From: Alphaproteobacteria bacterium
GTDB taxonomy: Bacteria > Pseudomonadota > Alphaproteobacteria > UBA6615
Length of the DNA: 64,000 nt
NCBI GenBank assembly: GCA_028279245.1
Contig: JANQOE010000092.1
Location: 1-64,000 of the forward strand
Direction of reading: 5' to 3'
A program made the position numbers and the translations under genes. Below are positions 26,551-35,966 of this stretch, in pieces; the first letter of the stretch is position 1, and every line of letters begins with the position of its first letter. Under the pieces are notes generated by a model that saw nothing but the letters and a program-made list of their open reading frames with translations, searched no databases and had not been told where the DNA came from.

Positions 26551-27365
26551 CCAGGTGGGCCGCGACAACATTCAAGCCCAACTACTTCCTGTGGTCGGTC
26601 GAAGACAGGGTCGCCACAATCACGCTGAATCGGCCGGAAAAGAAGAATCCTCTTACCTTCGAGAGCTATGCCGAGTTGAGGGACACCTTCCGGCGGTTGA
26701 AGGGTACAGATGATGTCAGCGTTGTCGTAATAACCGGCGCCGGCGGCAATTTCAGCTCCGGTGGCGATGTGCACGAGATCATTGGGCCGCTGGTGGACAT
26801 GGATATGCCTGAGCTCCTCCGCTTCACGCGGATGACCGGCGACCTGGTGTTGGCAATGCGCGAATGTCCGCAAGCGATCGTCGCCGCGATTGATGGTATC
26901 TGCGCCGGCGCCGGCGCCTGTGTGGCGATGGCATCCGACCTGCGGTTCGGTACGGCGAGCAGCAAAGTCGCTTTTCTCTTCACCCGAGTCGGTTTGGCCG
27001 GCTGCGACATGGGCGCGTGTGCGATGTTGCCCCGGATTGTCGGCCAAGGGCGGGCGAGCGAGTTGCTGCTCACCGGACGCAGCATGGACGGCAGCGAAGC
27101 CGAGCGGTGGGGCTTCTACAATCGACTGGTTGCTCCGGACGACCTCCTGCAAGCGGCACATGATCAGGCGGCGCGGCTGGCGTCCGGGCCGACCTTTGCG
27201 CACGGCATGACCAAGACCATGCTGAACGCGGAATGGAACATGGGACTCCGCGAGTTCATTGAGGCGGAAGCGCAGGCGCAAGCCGCCTGCATGCAAACCC
27301 AGGACTTTCGCCGCGCCTACGAAGCTTTTGTGACCAAGGAAAAACCGGCCTTCAAAGGGGATTGA
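26547..27365 (+). CDS. Enoyl-CoA hydratase/isomerase family protein lacking both usual glutamates
   Basis: 272-residue crotonase-fold protein beginning at TTG 26547, overlapping marR by 4 bases. The oxyanion-hole motif [11 protein letters not shown] and [19 protein letters not shown] are present. However, the two catalytic glutamates of classical hydratases (GGGxEL and QPEVxxG) are replaced, the second region reading [16 protein letters not shown] with Asp154. Such sequences form a crotonase subfamily often found in aromatic-CoA clusters; the reaction is unknown here, and water addition to a simple enoyl-CoA should not be assumed. Confidence 0.82.
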   Translation: MTRWAATTFKPNYFLWSVEDRVATITLNRPEKKNPLTFESYAELRDTFRRLKGTDDVSVVVITGAGGNFSSGGDVHEIIGPLVDMDMPELLRFTRMTGDLVLAMRECPQAIVAAIDGICAGAGACVAMASDLRFGTASSKVAFLFTRVGLAGCDMGACAMLPRIVGQGRASELLLTGRSMDGSEAERWGFYNRLVAPDDLLQAAHDQAARLASGPTFAHGMTKTMLNAEWNMGLREFIEAEAQAQAACMQTQDFRRAYEAFVTKEKPAFKGD

Positions 27366-28537
27366 TGGCGGACACGACCTTCCTCACCTGGCCGTTCTTC
27401 GACGACGAACATCGGCGTCTCGCGGCAGAGTCCGCCGATTGGATCGGCCGGGTGTTGGGAAATGCCACGCATGGCACAGCGGATCTGGACGCGGCCGCCC
27501 GGGACTTGGTTTCGCAGTTGGGCGAGGCTGGCTGGCTACGCTACTGCGTCCCGGCAAGCCATGGCGGCCGGCACGAGCAGCTTGATGTGCGCAGCATCTG
27601 CCTGTTGCGCGAGGGTTTGGCTCGGCAATCCGGCCTGGCGGACTTTGCGTTCGCGATGCAGGGTCTGGGCAGCGCGCCGATTTCCTTGTTCGGTTCGGCG
27701 GCGCTGAAAGACCGGTATCTGCCGGCGGTCGCCGCCGGTGAGCGGATCGCGGCGTTTGCGATCTCCGAACCCGAGTCGGGGTCGGATGTTGCTGCCATGA
27801 CGACGACGGCGCGGCTGGATGGCGACAGGTACGTGTTGAACGGCACCAAGACCTGGATCTCCAACGCCGGCCTCGCCGACCAGTACGTCCTGTTCGCGCG
27901 GACCGGTGAGGCGCCGGGTGCGAAGGGCCTGTCTGCCTTTGTCGTCGACAGCGACAAACCCGGCCTATCGGTTGCTGAACGCATCGACGTCATTGCCCCG
28001 CATCCCCTTGGTACATTGAAGCTCACGGATTGTACGGTCCCGCGGTCGCAGATGCTTGGCGGGCCGGGCGACGGCTTCAAAGTTGCAATGACGACATTGG
28101 ACGTGTTCCGGTCGTCGGTCGGCGCGGCGGCCCTGGGTTTCGCGCGGCGCGCGCTTGACGAAGCGATCGCCCGTAGCAACCAGCGGGAAGCGTTTGGACA
28201 AAAGCTGCGGGACATGCCGCTGATCCAGGCGAAGCTTGCGGACATGGCGGTGCAGATCGACGCCGCCGCGTTGCTGATCTACCGGGCGGCGTGGACCAAA
28301 GATACGCAGGGTGGCCGGATCACGCGGGAAGCGGCGATGGCGAAGCTGTATGCGACAGAGGCCGCGCAGCGGGTGGTCGACCAAGCCGTGCAGATCTTCG
28401 GGGCACTCGGCGTCGTCAGCGGATCCGTGGTCGAGCAGCTTTATCGCGAAGTGCGGGCGTTGCGGATCTACGAGGGCACCAGTGAGATCCAGCAGCTCGT
28501 CATTGCCGGGCAGACCTTGGCAGCCGCAGAAGGATGA
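27365..28537 (+). CDS. Acyl-CoA dehydrogenase
   Basis: 390-residue FAD enzyme that introduces an alpha,beta double bond into an acyl-CoA. FAD/substrate motifs [13 protein letters not shown] and [12 protein letters not shown], the arginine-rich QREAFGQKL helix and C-terminal [12 protein letters not shown] (with the presumed catalytic Glu) are intact. The ATG overlaps the previous stop (TGATG). In aromatic-CoA operons it probably acts on a ring-opened or partially reduced intermediate. Confidence 0.9.
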   Translation: MADTTFLTWPFFDDEHRRLAAESADWIGRVLGNATHGTADLDAAARDLVSQLGEAGWLRYCVPASHGGRHEQLDVRSICLLREGLARQSGLADFAFAMQGLGSAPISLFGSAALKDRYLPAVAAGERIAAFAISEPESGSDVAAMTTTARLDGDRYVLNGTKTWISNAGLADQYVLFARTGEAPGAKGLSAFVVDSDKPGLSVAERIDVIAPHPLGTLKLTDCTVPRSQMLGGPGDGFKVAMTTLDVFRSSVGAAALGFARRALDEAIARSNQREAFGQKLRDMPLIQAKLADMAVQIDAAALLIYRAAWTKDTQGGRITREAAMAKLYATEAAQRVVDQAVQIFGALGVVSGSVVEQLYREVRALRIYEGTSEIQQLVIAGQTLAAAEG

Positions 28538-28541
28538 TGCG

Positions 28542-29990
28542 GTGAAGCTGTTTGAGCCGCTCGACATCAATGGGATGCGAATCCCCAACCGGGTTCTGGT
28601 GCCGGCCATGGTCACTCGTCTGTCGGGCGAGGACGGTCACGTCAATCAAGATATCATCGACCGCTACGTCCGATATGCGCAGGGCGAAGTCGGCTTGATC
28701 GTCGTCGAGGCGATGGCCATTCACAGCTCGAAGTCGGGGCCGTTGCTGCGTATCAGCGACAACGCGTTCGTCGCCGGTCATGCGGACCTGGCGCGCCGGG
28801 TGCACGAGACATCCGGGTCAAAGATCGTGCCGCAGATCATCCATTTCATGAAGGTGGCGCGGTCGGGCTGGCGGCAAACCATCGACATGCTGAGTGTCGA
28901 TGAGATCGACCTCATCGTGCAACAGTTCGCCGACGCCGCGGCGCGGGCCCAGGATGCGGGCTATGACGGCGTGGAGCTGCACTCGGCGCACGCCTACACG
29001 CTCGCGTCTTTTGTGTCCAAACGAAACCCGCGGCGCGATGCGTATTCGGGCCGGACCATGGAAGGCCGATTGCATATGTTCGGCCGTGTCATGGCTGCGG
29101 TGCGAAAACAGGTCGGCGACGACTTCCCCGTTGGGGCGCGTTTCCTGGCGGAGGAATGCATCAAGGACGGCTACACGGTCGAAGACGCAAAGCTGATCGC
29201 GTTACGCATGGCGCAACTTGGCGTCGACTACATCTCACTTTCCGTTGGCGGCAAGTTCGAGGACGCCGTCTACCGCGAGGGGCAACCGCTCTACCCCTAC
29301 ACCGGCTATTCGGGTGACCGCTGTATGCCGGGCGACTGGTACCCGCCGCTGCCGCATGCGCACCTGGCGGCGGCGATCAAGTCTTTCATCAACGAAAAAG
29401 GATACGCGGTGCCGGTCGTGTCGGCCGGCAAAATCTCCGACCCCGTTGATGCCGAGGGGCTGCTGCAGGCGGGTATGGCCGATATCATCGGCATGGCGCG
29501 GCAGTTACTCGCCGACCCGGATTGGCCAAAGAAGGTACGGCAGGGCCGTACGGACGAGATCGTTCGCTGTATCTATTGCAATGTCTGCAAGACGCTCGAC
29601 GAGAACTTCAAAGAAGTGCACTGCTTTCTATGGCCGAAACACCTCCGCCAGGCCCCGCCAGTTGAGACGGTCGGCGATGCCCCGGCATGGCCGAAGGATG
29701 GAGCGCGACTTCAGGCGCGATTCAAAAAGGGCGAGATCAAGTTGGACTGGTCACGTGCCGCCGGCGATGTCGCCGGCTACGATGTGTATCGTGCGGAAGA
29801 TGACGGCCAAGTACGATGCGTCGAAGCTGTCAAGGGCGCTCGTTACCGCGACATGAGCGTGTTGGGCGGCATAACCTACACCTACTATGTGCGCGCCTAT
29901 GATGCGGCGGGGCGGGGCAGCGTGCCGTCGAACACGGTTCGGCTGACGCTGCCGTTGCCCCAGTTGGCGGATCTGGAGGAGGTTTGCTGA
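28542..29990 (+). CDS. Old yellow enzyme-family oxidoreductase with 4Fe-4S motif and C-terminal FN3-like domain
   Basis: 482-residue protein from GTG 28542. Residues 1-340 form an OYE-type FMN barrel (FEPLDINGMRIPNRVLVPAM, HSAHAYTLASFVSKRNPRRD, GMARQLLADPDWPKK). Cys343, Cys346, Cys349 and Cys361 give C-x2-C-x2-C-x11-C, resembling the cluster of 2,4-dienoyl-CoA reductases. Those enzymes continue into FAD and NADPH domains; here they are absent. Residues about 387-475 instead resemble a fibronectin type III domain (KLDWSRAAGDVAGYDVYRAE, TYYVRAYDAAGRGSVPSNTV). The enzyme probably reduces an aromatic or dienoyl-CoA intermediate with an external electron donor. A longer reading starting at 28311 lies in the wrong frame of the upstream gene. 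Confidence 0.85.
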   Translation: MKLFEPLDINGMRIPNRVLVPAMVTRLSGEDGHVNQDIIDRYVRYAQGEVGLIVVEAMAIHSSKSGPLLRISDNAFVAGHADLARRVHETSGSKIVPQIIHFMKVARSGWRQTIDMLSVDEIDLIVQQFADAAARAQDAGYDGVELHSAHAYTLASFVSKRNPRRDAYSGRTMEGRLHMFGRVMAAVRKQVGDDFPVGARFLAEECIKDGYTVEDAKLIALRMAQLGVDYISLSVGGKFEDAVYREGQPLYPYTGYSGDRCMPGDWYPPLPHAHLAAAIKSFINEKGYAVPVVSAGKISDPVDAEGLLQAGMADIIGMARQLLADPDWPKKVRQGRTDEIVRCIYCNVCKTLDENFKEVHCFLWPKHLRQAPPVETVGDAPAWPKDGARLQARFKKGEIKLDWSRAAGDVAGYDVYRAEDDGQVRCVEAVKGARYRDMSVLGGITYTYYVRAYDAAGRGSVPSNTVRLTLPLPQLADLEEVC

Positions 29991-29992
29991 GA

Positions 29993-31645
29993 ATGCCGAA
30001 ACGCCCCGGTGGTCGATCGATCCACGTGGATACCTTCGCCGCCGACCACATGCCGCCACCGGATCAGCAACCCTGGATGGACTATAGCGCACTGCCGGAG
30101 CTTGCCGCGTATCCGGATCGGATGAACGCGGCTGTGGCGCTATTGGACCGGCAGATCGATGCGGAGCGTGGCGACCATCCGGCAATGTTGTTTGACGGCG
30201 GAGCATGGTCTTACGAGGCGTTTCGGTCCCAGGTGGATCGGATTGCCCAGGTCTTGGTTGATGATATGGGCCTCATCCCCGGCAACCGGGTGCTGCTGCG
30301 AGGTCCCAATAACCCGATGATGGCGGCGGTATGGTTGGCCACCGCCAAGGCCGGTGGTGTTTGTGTCGCGACAATGCCGCTGCTGCGGGCGCGGGAGCTG
30401 GGTTACATCATCGATCGGGCGCAAGTGCGCTTCGCGCTGTGCGATGCGTCGCTGGCGGAGGAGTTGGACAAAGCCACCAGGGGCCGGCTTATCGAGCGAA
30501 CAGAGCTGTTTTCGGCCCTGGGCGATGGCGACACGGGGTTCGACCGGCTGCTGCGTGAGAAAACGGGCCCATTCACAGCCGTCGACACCGCGGCGGATGA
30601 CGCCGTGCTGATTGCGTTCACGTCCGGTACGACCGGCCAGCCGAAGGGTACCCTGCACCTGCACCGCGACATCATTGCGATGTGCGACTGCTTTCCGACA
30701 CACGTGGCCGGTGCGAATGCCGATGAGGTCTATACGGGCACACCGCCTCTCGCCTTCACCTTCGGCCTTGGCGCGTTGCTGGCCTTCCCGCTCAGCGTCG
30801 GCGCGTCCGTCGCCTATTCCCGGCCCGGACCCGACTTTCTGCTGGAAACGGTGCAGAAACACCGCTGCACCACGCTCTATTCGGCGCCGACAATGTTTCG
30901 GGCACTGCTGGACCGCTTGTCCGACTACGACATATCATCACTAAAGACCTGCGTGTCCGCCGGGGAGACCCTGCCCAAACCGACGTTCGATGCTTGGGAG
31001 GAGGCGACGGGTGTTCGTATCATCGACGGCATCGGTTCGACCGAGATGACACACATCTTCGTTTCTTCGGCGGGTGCGGATATCCGGCCCGGCGCCACGG
31101 GGAAAGTCGTGCCCGGTTACGAAGCACGTATCGTCAGCGAGGATGGGCAGGAACTCGGACCGGGTGAAGTTGGACTGCTTGCGATACGCGGCCCAACCGG
31201 ATGCCGCTATCTCGACAACCCGGAGCGCCAACAAGCCTATGTGCGGAACGGCTGGAACCTGCCCGGGGATCTGTATCTTCGCGACGAGGATGGATACTAC
31301 TGGTACCAGTCGCGCGCCGACGACATGATTGTCTCCTCCGGTTACAACATATCGGGGCCGGAAGTCGAGGCGATCCTGATGGAGCATGACTGTGTTCGGG
31401 AGTGCGCGGTCGTCGCTTCGCCGCACCGGGAGCGCGGTCACATCGTCAAGGCATTTGTCATCTTGCGGGATGGCTTGGCCGGCGATGAGGCGCGGGCAAA
31501 AGAACTGCAGGATTTCGTCAAGGCGGAGATCGCGCCGTACAAATACCCGCGGGCTATCGCGTTCGTCGATGATCTGCCGCGCACCGAGACCGGTAAGATT
31601 CAACGGTTCAAGCTACGCCAACAAGAAGAACAGCAGGCTCAATGA
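29993..31645 (+). CDS. Aryl-CoA ligase, 2-aminobenzoate-CoA ligase type
   Basis: 550-residue AMP-forming acyl-CoA synthetase. The phosphate loop [14 protein letters not shown] starts near residue 209, the A5 motif is IDGIGSTEM and the C-terminal catalytic lysine is in TETGKIQRF. Motifs such as [13 protein letters not shown] and the gene context match the benzoate/2-aminobenzoate ligase group. Activates an aromatic acid to its CoA thioester with ATP, the entry step for this operon. ATG 29993 follows the OYE stop by 2 bases. Confidence 0.88.
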   Translation: MPKRPGGRSIHVDTFAADHMPPPDQQPWMDYSALPELAAYPDRMNAAVALLDRQIDAERGDHPAMLFDGGAWSYEAFRSQVDRIAQVLVDDMGLIPGNRVLLRGPNNPMMAAVWLATAKAGGVCVATMPLLRARELGYIIDRAQVRFALCDASLAEELDKATRGRLIERTELFSALGDGDTGFDRLLREKTGPFTAVDTAADDAVLIAFTSGTTGQPKGTLHLHRDIIAMCDCFPTHVAGANADEVYTGTPPLAFTFGLGALLAFPLSVGASVAYSRPGPDFLLETVQKHRCTTLYSAPTMFRALLDRLSDYDISSLKTCVSAGETLPKPTFDAWEEATGVRIIDGIGSTEMTHIFVSSAGADIRPGATGKVVPGYEARIVSEDGQELGPGEVGLLAIRGPTGCRYLDNPERQQAYVRNGWNLPGDLYLRDEDGYYWYQSRADDMIVSSGYNISGPEVEAILMEHDCVRECAVVASPHRERGHIVKAFVILRDGLAGDEARAKELQDFVKAEIAPYKYPRAIAFVDDLPRTETGKIQRFKLRQQEEQQAQ

Positions 31646-33882
31646 AGATAAACTGCCTCGGCGGCGGCCCGGGAGGACTCTACTTCGCCATTCTGATGAA
31701 GAAGGCGATCCCCGGCGCCGACATCACCGTCGTCGAACGGAATCGTCCGGACGATACGTTCGGCTTTGGCGTGGTCTTCTCCGACGCGACGTTGGAGGGC
31801 TTTGCCGATGCGGACCGGGAAAGCTATGAGCGCATCACCGCCAGCTTCGCCCATTGGGACGACATCGATATCCATTTCAAAGACAATGTACTGACTTCGA
31901 CCGGGCACGGGTTCGCCGGGATGTCGCGCAAGCTGATGCTCAACATCCTGCAGGAACGTTGCGCCGAGCTCGGGGTCAAGCTGTTGTTCGAGACGGATAT
32001 CGGCGATCCGGAGGATTGGCGCGATTGCGACCTGGTGTTTGCCGCCGACGGTGTCAACAGTCTGGTGCGGGACCGGTATGCCGAACACTTCGAACCGCAG
32101 ATCGATTTCCGCCCGAACAAGTTCGTCTGGCTTGGTACCACCCGCGAGTTCCCGGCTTTCACCTTCTACTTCAAGGAAAACGAACACGGGTTGTGGCGGG
32201 TGCATGCCTACCGCTATATGCCTGGGTATTCGACTTTCATCCTGGAATGCACCGACCAGACCTTTGCCAATAGCGGTCTGCGCATCGACGATGAGGATGG
32301 CACGATCCGCTACGCCGAAGCGCTGTTTAGGGACGAGCTGCAGGGCCACCCGCTGATTAAGAACCGGTCGCACTGGCGCAACTTCCCGACAATTTCGTGC
32401 TGCAACTGGTCACACGGCAATGTCGTCCTCAGCGGCGACGCCGTGCACACCGCCCACTTCTCGATCGGGTCCGGCACCAAGCTAGCGATGGAAGATTCCG
32501 TCGAATTGGCCAAGGCGTTGACGCAGTCGGACAATGTGGCGGACGCGCTGCGCGTTTACGAGGCGGAACGGCAGCCGGCGGTGGCCAGCATTCAGCGCGC
32601 TGCGCGGACGTCGCTTTGCTGGTTCGAAGAGACGGAGCGCTACCACGAACATCTCGAACCGATCCAGTTCGGTTTCAGCCTGCTAACCCGTTCCCTGCGC
32701 ATCAGTCACGAGAACCTCAAGCAACGAGACCCGGCCTACGTCGCGAAAATCGACGCGTGGTACGCGACGAAGGCGGCCAACCAGAGCGGCCGGAACGTGC
32801 CGACCGCGCCGCCGATGTTCACGCCCTTCAAGCTGCGCGATCTGGTGCTGAAGAACAGGGTCGTCGTGTCGCCGATGTGCCAATACTCGGCGGAGGACGG
32901 CACGATCAACGACTGGCATCTCGTGCATCTGGGCAGCCGGGCGCTGGGCGGTGCGGGCCTGGTCATCACCGAAATGACCGACGTCAACCGTGATGGCCGG
33001 ATCAGTCCGGGTTGCGCTGGCATGTACAAGCCCGAGCATGTCGGAGCGTGGCGGCGCGTTGTCGACTTCGTTCATACCCACAGCGATGCGCGGATTGGCA
33101 TGCAACTGGCGCATGCCGGCCGCAAGGCCGCGACCAAGCTGGGCTGGGAAGGCGACAACGAGCCACTGGCCACCGGCGCGTGGCCACTCATGGCACCGTC
33201 GCCCCTCCCCTACCGTGAGCAAAACCAGGTGCCGCGCGAGATGACGCTGGAAGACATGGCTGCGTTGCGGCGGGATTTTGTGCGCGCCGCCGAGATGGCG
33301 ATCGAGGCTGGCTTCGATCTGTTGGAGATCCATTTCGCCCATGGCTATCTGCTATCGACATTCATCTCGCCGCTGACGAACACGCGGACGGATGCCTATG
33401 GTGGTGACCTAGCCGGGCGCATGCGGTTCCCGCTTGAAGTGTTCGACGCGGTGCGCGCGGTCTGGCCGGATGAAAAACCGATCTCAGTGCGGATCTCGGC
33501 GACGGATTGGAAGGAAGGCGGCAATACCGGAGCCGACGCGGTGCGGATCGGCGAAATGCTGAAGGCCCATGGCTGCGATATTGTCGATGTGTCGGCGGGC
33601 CAGGTGGTTGCCGATCAAGAGCCGGAGTATGGGCGGCTGTTTCAGACACCGTTCTCCGACCGGGTGCGTCTCGAAGCGGACATACCGACGATGACGGTGG
33701 GCGCTATTTCTTCCTATGAAGACGTGAATTCCATTCTGGCGGCGGGACGGGCCGATCTGTGCGTGATGGCCCGGGCGCATCTCTACGACCCCTACTGGAC
33801 GCGGCATTCCGCCTTTGCGCAGGGGTACGAGATGGACTGGCCCAACCCCTACACCTCCCTGACCGGCTATACCCCGCGATGA
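31642..33882 (+). CDS. Bifunctional 2-aminobenzoyl-CoA monooxygenase/reductase-type flavoprotein
   Basis: 746-residue two-domain flavoprotein. Residues 1-385 are a FAD aromatic hydroxylase ([40 protein letters not shown]). From residue 392 it is an OYE-type FMN domain ([40 protein letters not shown]). This architecture is that of 2-aminobenzoyl-CoA monooxygenase/reductase, which hydroxylates and then reduces the ring of the CoA thioester, and of proteins annotated as salicylyl-CoA 5-hydroxylase/oxidoreductase. The substrate is not fixed by sequence. It overlaps the ligase by 4 bases and the next crotonase by 4. Confidence 0.9.
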   Translation: MKINCLGGGPGGLYFAILMKKAIPGADITVVERNRPDDTFGFGVVFSDATLEGFADADRESYERITASFAHWDDIDIHFKDNVLTSTGHGFAGMSRKLMLNILQERCAELGVKLLFETDIGDPEDWRDCDLVFAADGVNSLVRDRYAEHFEPQIDFRPNKFVWLGTTREFPAFTFYFKENEHGLWRVHAYRYMPGYSTFILECTDQTFANSGLRIDDEDGTIRYAEALFRDELQGHPLIKNRSHWRNFPTISCCNWSHGNVVLSGDAVHTAHFSIGSGTKLAMEDSVELAKALTQSDNVADALRVYEAERQPAVASIQRAARTSLCWFEETERYHEHLEPIQFGFSLLTRSLRISHENLKQRDPAYVAKIDAWYATKAANQSGRNVPTAPPMFTPFKLRDLVLKNRVVVSPMCQYSAEDGTINDWHLVHLGSRALGGAGLVITEMTDVNRDGRISPGCAGMYKPEHVGAWRRVVDFVHTHSDARIGMQLAHAGRKAATKLGWEGDNEPLATGAWPLMAPSPLPYREQNQVPREMTLEDMAALRRDFVRAAEMAIEAGFDLLEIHFAHGYLLSTFISPLTNTRTDAYGGDLAGRMRFPLEVFDAVRAVWPDEKPISVRISATDWKEGGNTGADAVRIGEMLKAHGCDIVDVSAGQVVADQEPEYGRLFQTPFSDRVRLEADIPTMTVGAISSYEDVNSILAAGRADLCVMARAHLYDPYWTRHSAFAQGYEMDWPNPYTSLTGYTPR

Positions 33883-34649
33883 GCGACCTATTTGTCGAAA
33901 CGCCGGCGCCCGCCGTGCGGCTGGTCACCTTGAACCGGCCGCAGTTGCGCAACGCGATCAGCACCGCAATGCTGACGGAGCTTGCGGATACGCTCGAAGG
34001 GTTTGCGGCGGACGAAGGCGTGCGCTGTGTGGTCGTAACTGGCGGGCCCGATGTCTTCGCCGCCGGCGCGGATCTGAACGAGGTCGCCGCGTTGGAACGT
34101 ACCGAGGCACTGGACAATCCACGCATGGCCCAATGGGACCGCATCGCCGCGTTTCCCAAGCCGCTTGTCGCGGCGGTGAACGGCTATGCGCTGGGCGGTG
34201 GTAACGAACTGGCCATGGTGTGCGACATCGTCATCGCCGGCGAGGCGGCGATCTTCGGCCAGCCCGAGGTGCGCGTCGGCTTGTTACCCGGCGCGGGTGG
34301 AACCCAACGGTTGCCCCGGTTTGTCGGCAAGTCGCTGGCCATGAAAATGGTGCTGGCGGGCGAGCCGATCGATGCGCCGGCCGCGCTGGCGGCCGGTTTG
34401 GTGGCTGAGGTGGTGCCGGCCGACGCGACCATCGCCCGGGCGCTTGAGCTTGCCGGCACGATTGCTCAGCGGGCGCCGGTTGCCGTGCGGCTGGCCAAAG
34501 AAGCCGTGCTGGCGGCCGAGCAGAACGCGCTGAATGCGGGACTCGCTTTCGAACGCCGGGCTTTCGCGTACCTGTTTTCGACCGAGGACATGCGCGAGGG
34601 CGTTGCGGCCTTCCGCGAGAAACGGCAACCGCAGTTCAAGGGGCGCTAG
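33879..34649 (+). CDS. Enoyl-CoA hydratase
   Basis: 256-residue crotonase with both classical glutamates in place: Glu110 in [12 protein letters not shown] and Glu130 in [16 protein letters not shown], plus the oxyanion-hole motif [10 protein letters not shown]. Predicted to hydrate a 2-enoyl-CoA in the lower part of the pathway. ATG 33879 overlaps the preceding stop as ATGA; the longer frame from 33759 lies within the flavoprotein gene. Last gene of the marR operon. Confidence 0.9.
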   Translation: MSDLFVETPAPAVRLVTLNRPQLRNAISTAMLTELADTLEGFAADEGVRCVVVTGGPDVFAAGADLNEVAALERTEALDNPRMAQWDRIAAFPKPLVAAVNGYALGGGNELAMVCDIVIAGEAAIFGQPEVRVGLLPGAGGTQRLPRFVGKSLAMKMVLAGEPIDAPAALAAGLVAEVVPADATIARALELAGTIAQRAPVAVRLAKEAVLAAEQNALNAGLAFERRAFAYLFSTEDMREGVAAFREKRQPQFKGR

Positions 34650-34711
34650 CGCTCGACCCGCCACCCCTGCCACTTCTACACTGGCGCCAACAAACAAGCT
34701 GGGAGGAGGCG

Positions 34712-35923
34712 GTGACCAAGGTTACCGGGGTCGAGACACTGCACTGCGATGCAGGCTGGCGGAACTACAACTTCGTCAAGCTCACCACCGATGACGGGGT
34801 CGTCGGCTGGAGCGAGTTCGACGAGGGTTTCGGGTCGCCGGGTGTTGCGACCGCTATCAAGCGGCTCGCGCCGCGGGTGGTCGGTCGCGATGTCCGGGCG
34901 CACGAGCGCATCCATGCTGAACTCTATTGCCTGACACGGCCGGCGGCGGGTGGTGTTGTCGGCGAAGCCCTAGGGGCCGTCGAGAATGCGCTGCTGGACG
35001 CCAAGGCGCGGACCCTCGGCGTCCCCTGCTACGAACTGCTGGGCGGCAAGGTGCGAGACCGCATCCCGATCTATTGGTCCCATTGCGCCACCTGGCGCAT
35101 CAACCAACCCGAGCTCTACCCGCCGGCGATCACCGATCTCGACGGCGTCAAGGCGATGGGCGCCGAGGTGCGTGAAAAGGGCTTCCGCGCACTCAAGACC
35201 AACGTCTTCCGGTACACGGACGGTCAAGTCAACGGCTGGCGGCCCGGCTTCGGTATGCCGTTCGAGCCGGCGCTCAACGTCGACCGGTTCGTGTTGCGGG
35301 ACATGCGGGCACACCTCGAGGCGTTTCGCGACGGGGCCGGGCCGGATGTGGACATCCTGCTCGACCTGAACTTCAACGCGAAACCCGAAGGCCTGCTGAA
35401 GATCCTGCGCGAGATCGCCGATCAAGACCTGTTCTGGGTGGAGATCGACAGTTACAACGCGCCGACCCTTGCCTATGTGCGGCAGCACAGCCCGCATCCT
35501 GTCAGCTCCTGCGAAACCTTGATCGGGTTACGAGAGTTCCTACCCTATTTCCGCGAGCAAGCGATGGATGTGGCGATCATCGATGCCGTGTGGAACGGAG
35601 TCTGGCAGTCGATGAAGATTGCCGCCGCCGCCGAGGCCTTCGAGGTCAACGTCGCGCCGCACAACTTCTATGGCCATCTCTGCACGATGATGAATGTGCA
35701 TCTGGCGGCGGCTGTGCCGAACCTGCGGATAATGGAAATCGATATCGACCGCCTGCCGTGGGACAAGGAGATCTTCACGACACTGCCAAAGATCGTCGAC
35801 GGCGTGCTTCACGTGCCGGACGGACCGGGGTGGGGCACGGAGCCAGATGAGGAGGCAATTGCCGCGCATCCGCCACGGGCGACCGGTGGGTTGCTCGACT
35901 ATGAGAAACCGAACGGGTCGTAA
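34712..35923 (+). CDS. Enolase-superfamily (mandelate racemase/muconate lactonizing-like) protein
   Basis: 403-residue enolase-superfamily member starting at GTG 34712 behind a strong GGGAGGAGG site. N-terminal capping domain, then a barrel with ALKTNVF (Lys162-x-Asn164), metal ligands near Asp218 (LLDLNFN), VEIDSYN and SCETL, and a late histidine in NVAPHNFYGHL. The KxN instead of the KxK pair separates it from mandelate racemase proper and suggests a sugar-acid dehydratase-like activity. It is 62 bases past the aromatic operon; whether it belongs to it is unclear. Confidence 0.8.
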   Translation: MTKVTGVETLHCDAGWRNYNFVKLTTDDGVVGWSEFDEGFGSPGVATAIKRLAPRVVGRDVRAHERIHAELYCLTRPAAGGVVGEALGAVENALLDAKARTLGVPCYELLGGKVRDRIPIYWSHCATWRINQPELYPPAITDLDGVKAMGAEVREKGFRALKTNVFRYTDGQVNGWRPGFGMPFEPALNVDRFVLRDMRAHLEAFRDGAGPDVDILLDLNFNAKPEGLLKILREIADQDLFWVEIDSYNAPTLAYVRQHSPHPVSSCETLIGLREFLPYFREQAMDVAIIDAVWNGVWQSMKIAAAAEAFEVNVAPHNFYGHLCTMMNVHLAAAVPNLRIMEIDIDRLPWDKEIFTTLPKIVDGVLHVPDGPGWGTEPDEEAIAAHPPRATGGLLDYEKPNGS

Positions 35924-35966
35924 CGGCGTGGCAGCGCCTGCCGAGACCTACGGCCTGCGCTAAGCC

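Noticed and set aside
28311-28541. N-terminal extension of the OYE-FN3 protein
   Set aside because: It is an out-of-frame reading of the acyl-CoA dehydrogenase gene; homology starts at GTG 28542.
33759-33878. N-terminal extension of the second crotonase
   Set aside because: It lies in the wrong frame of the monooxygenase/reductase gene; ATG 33879 with ATGA overlap is far better.
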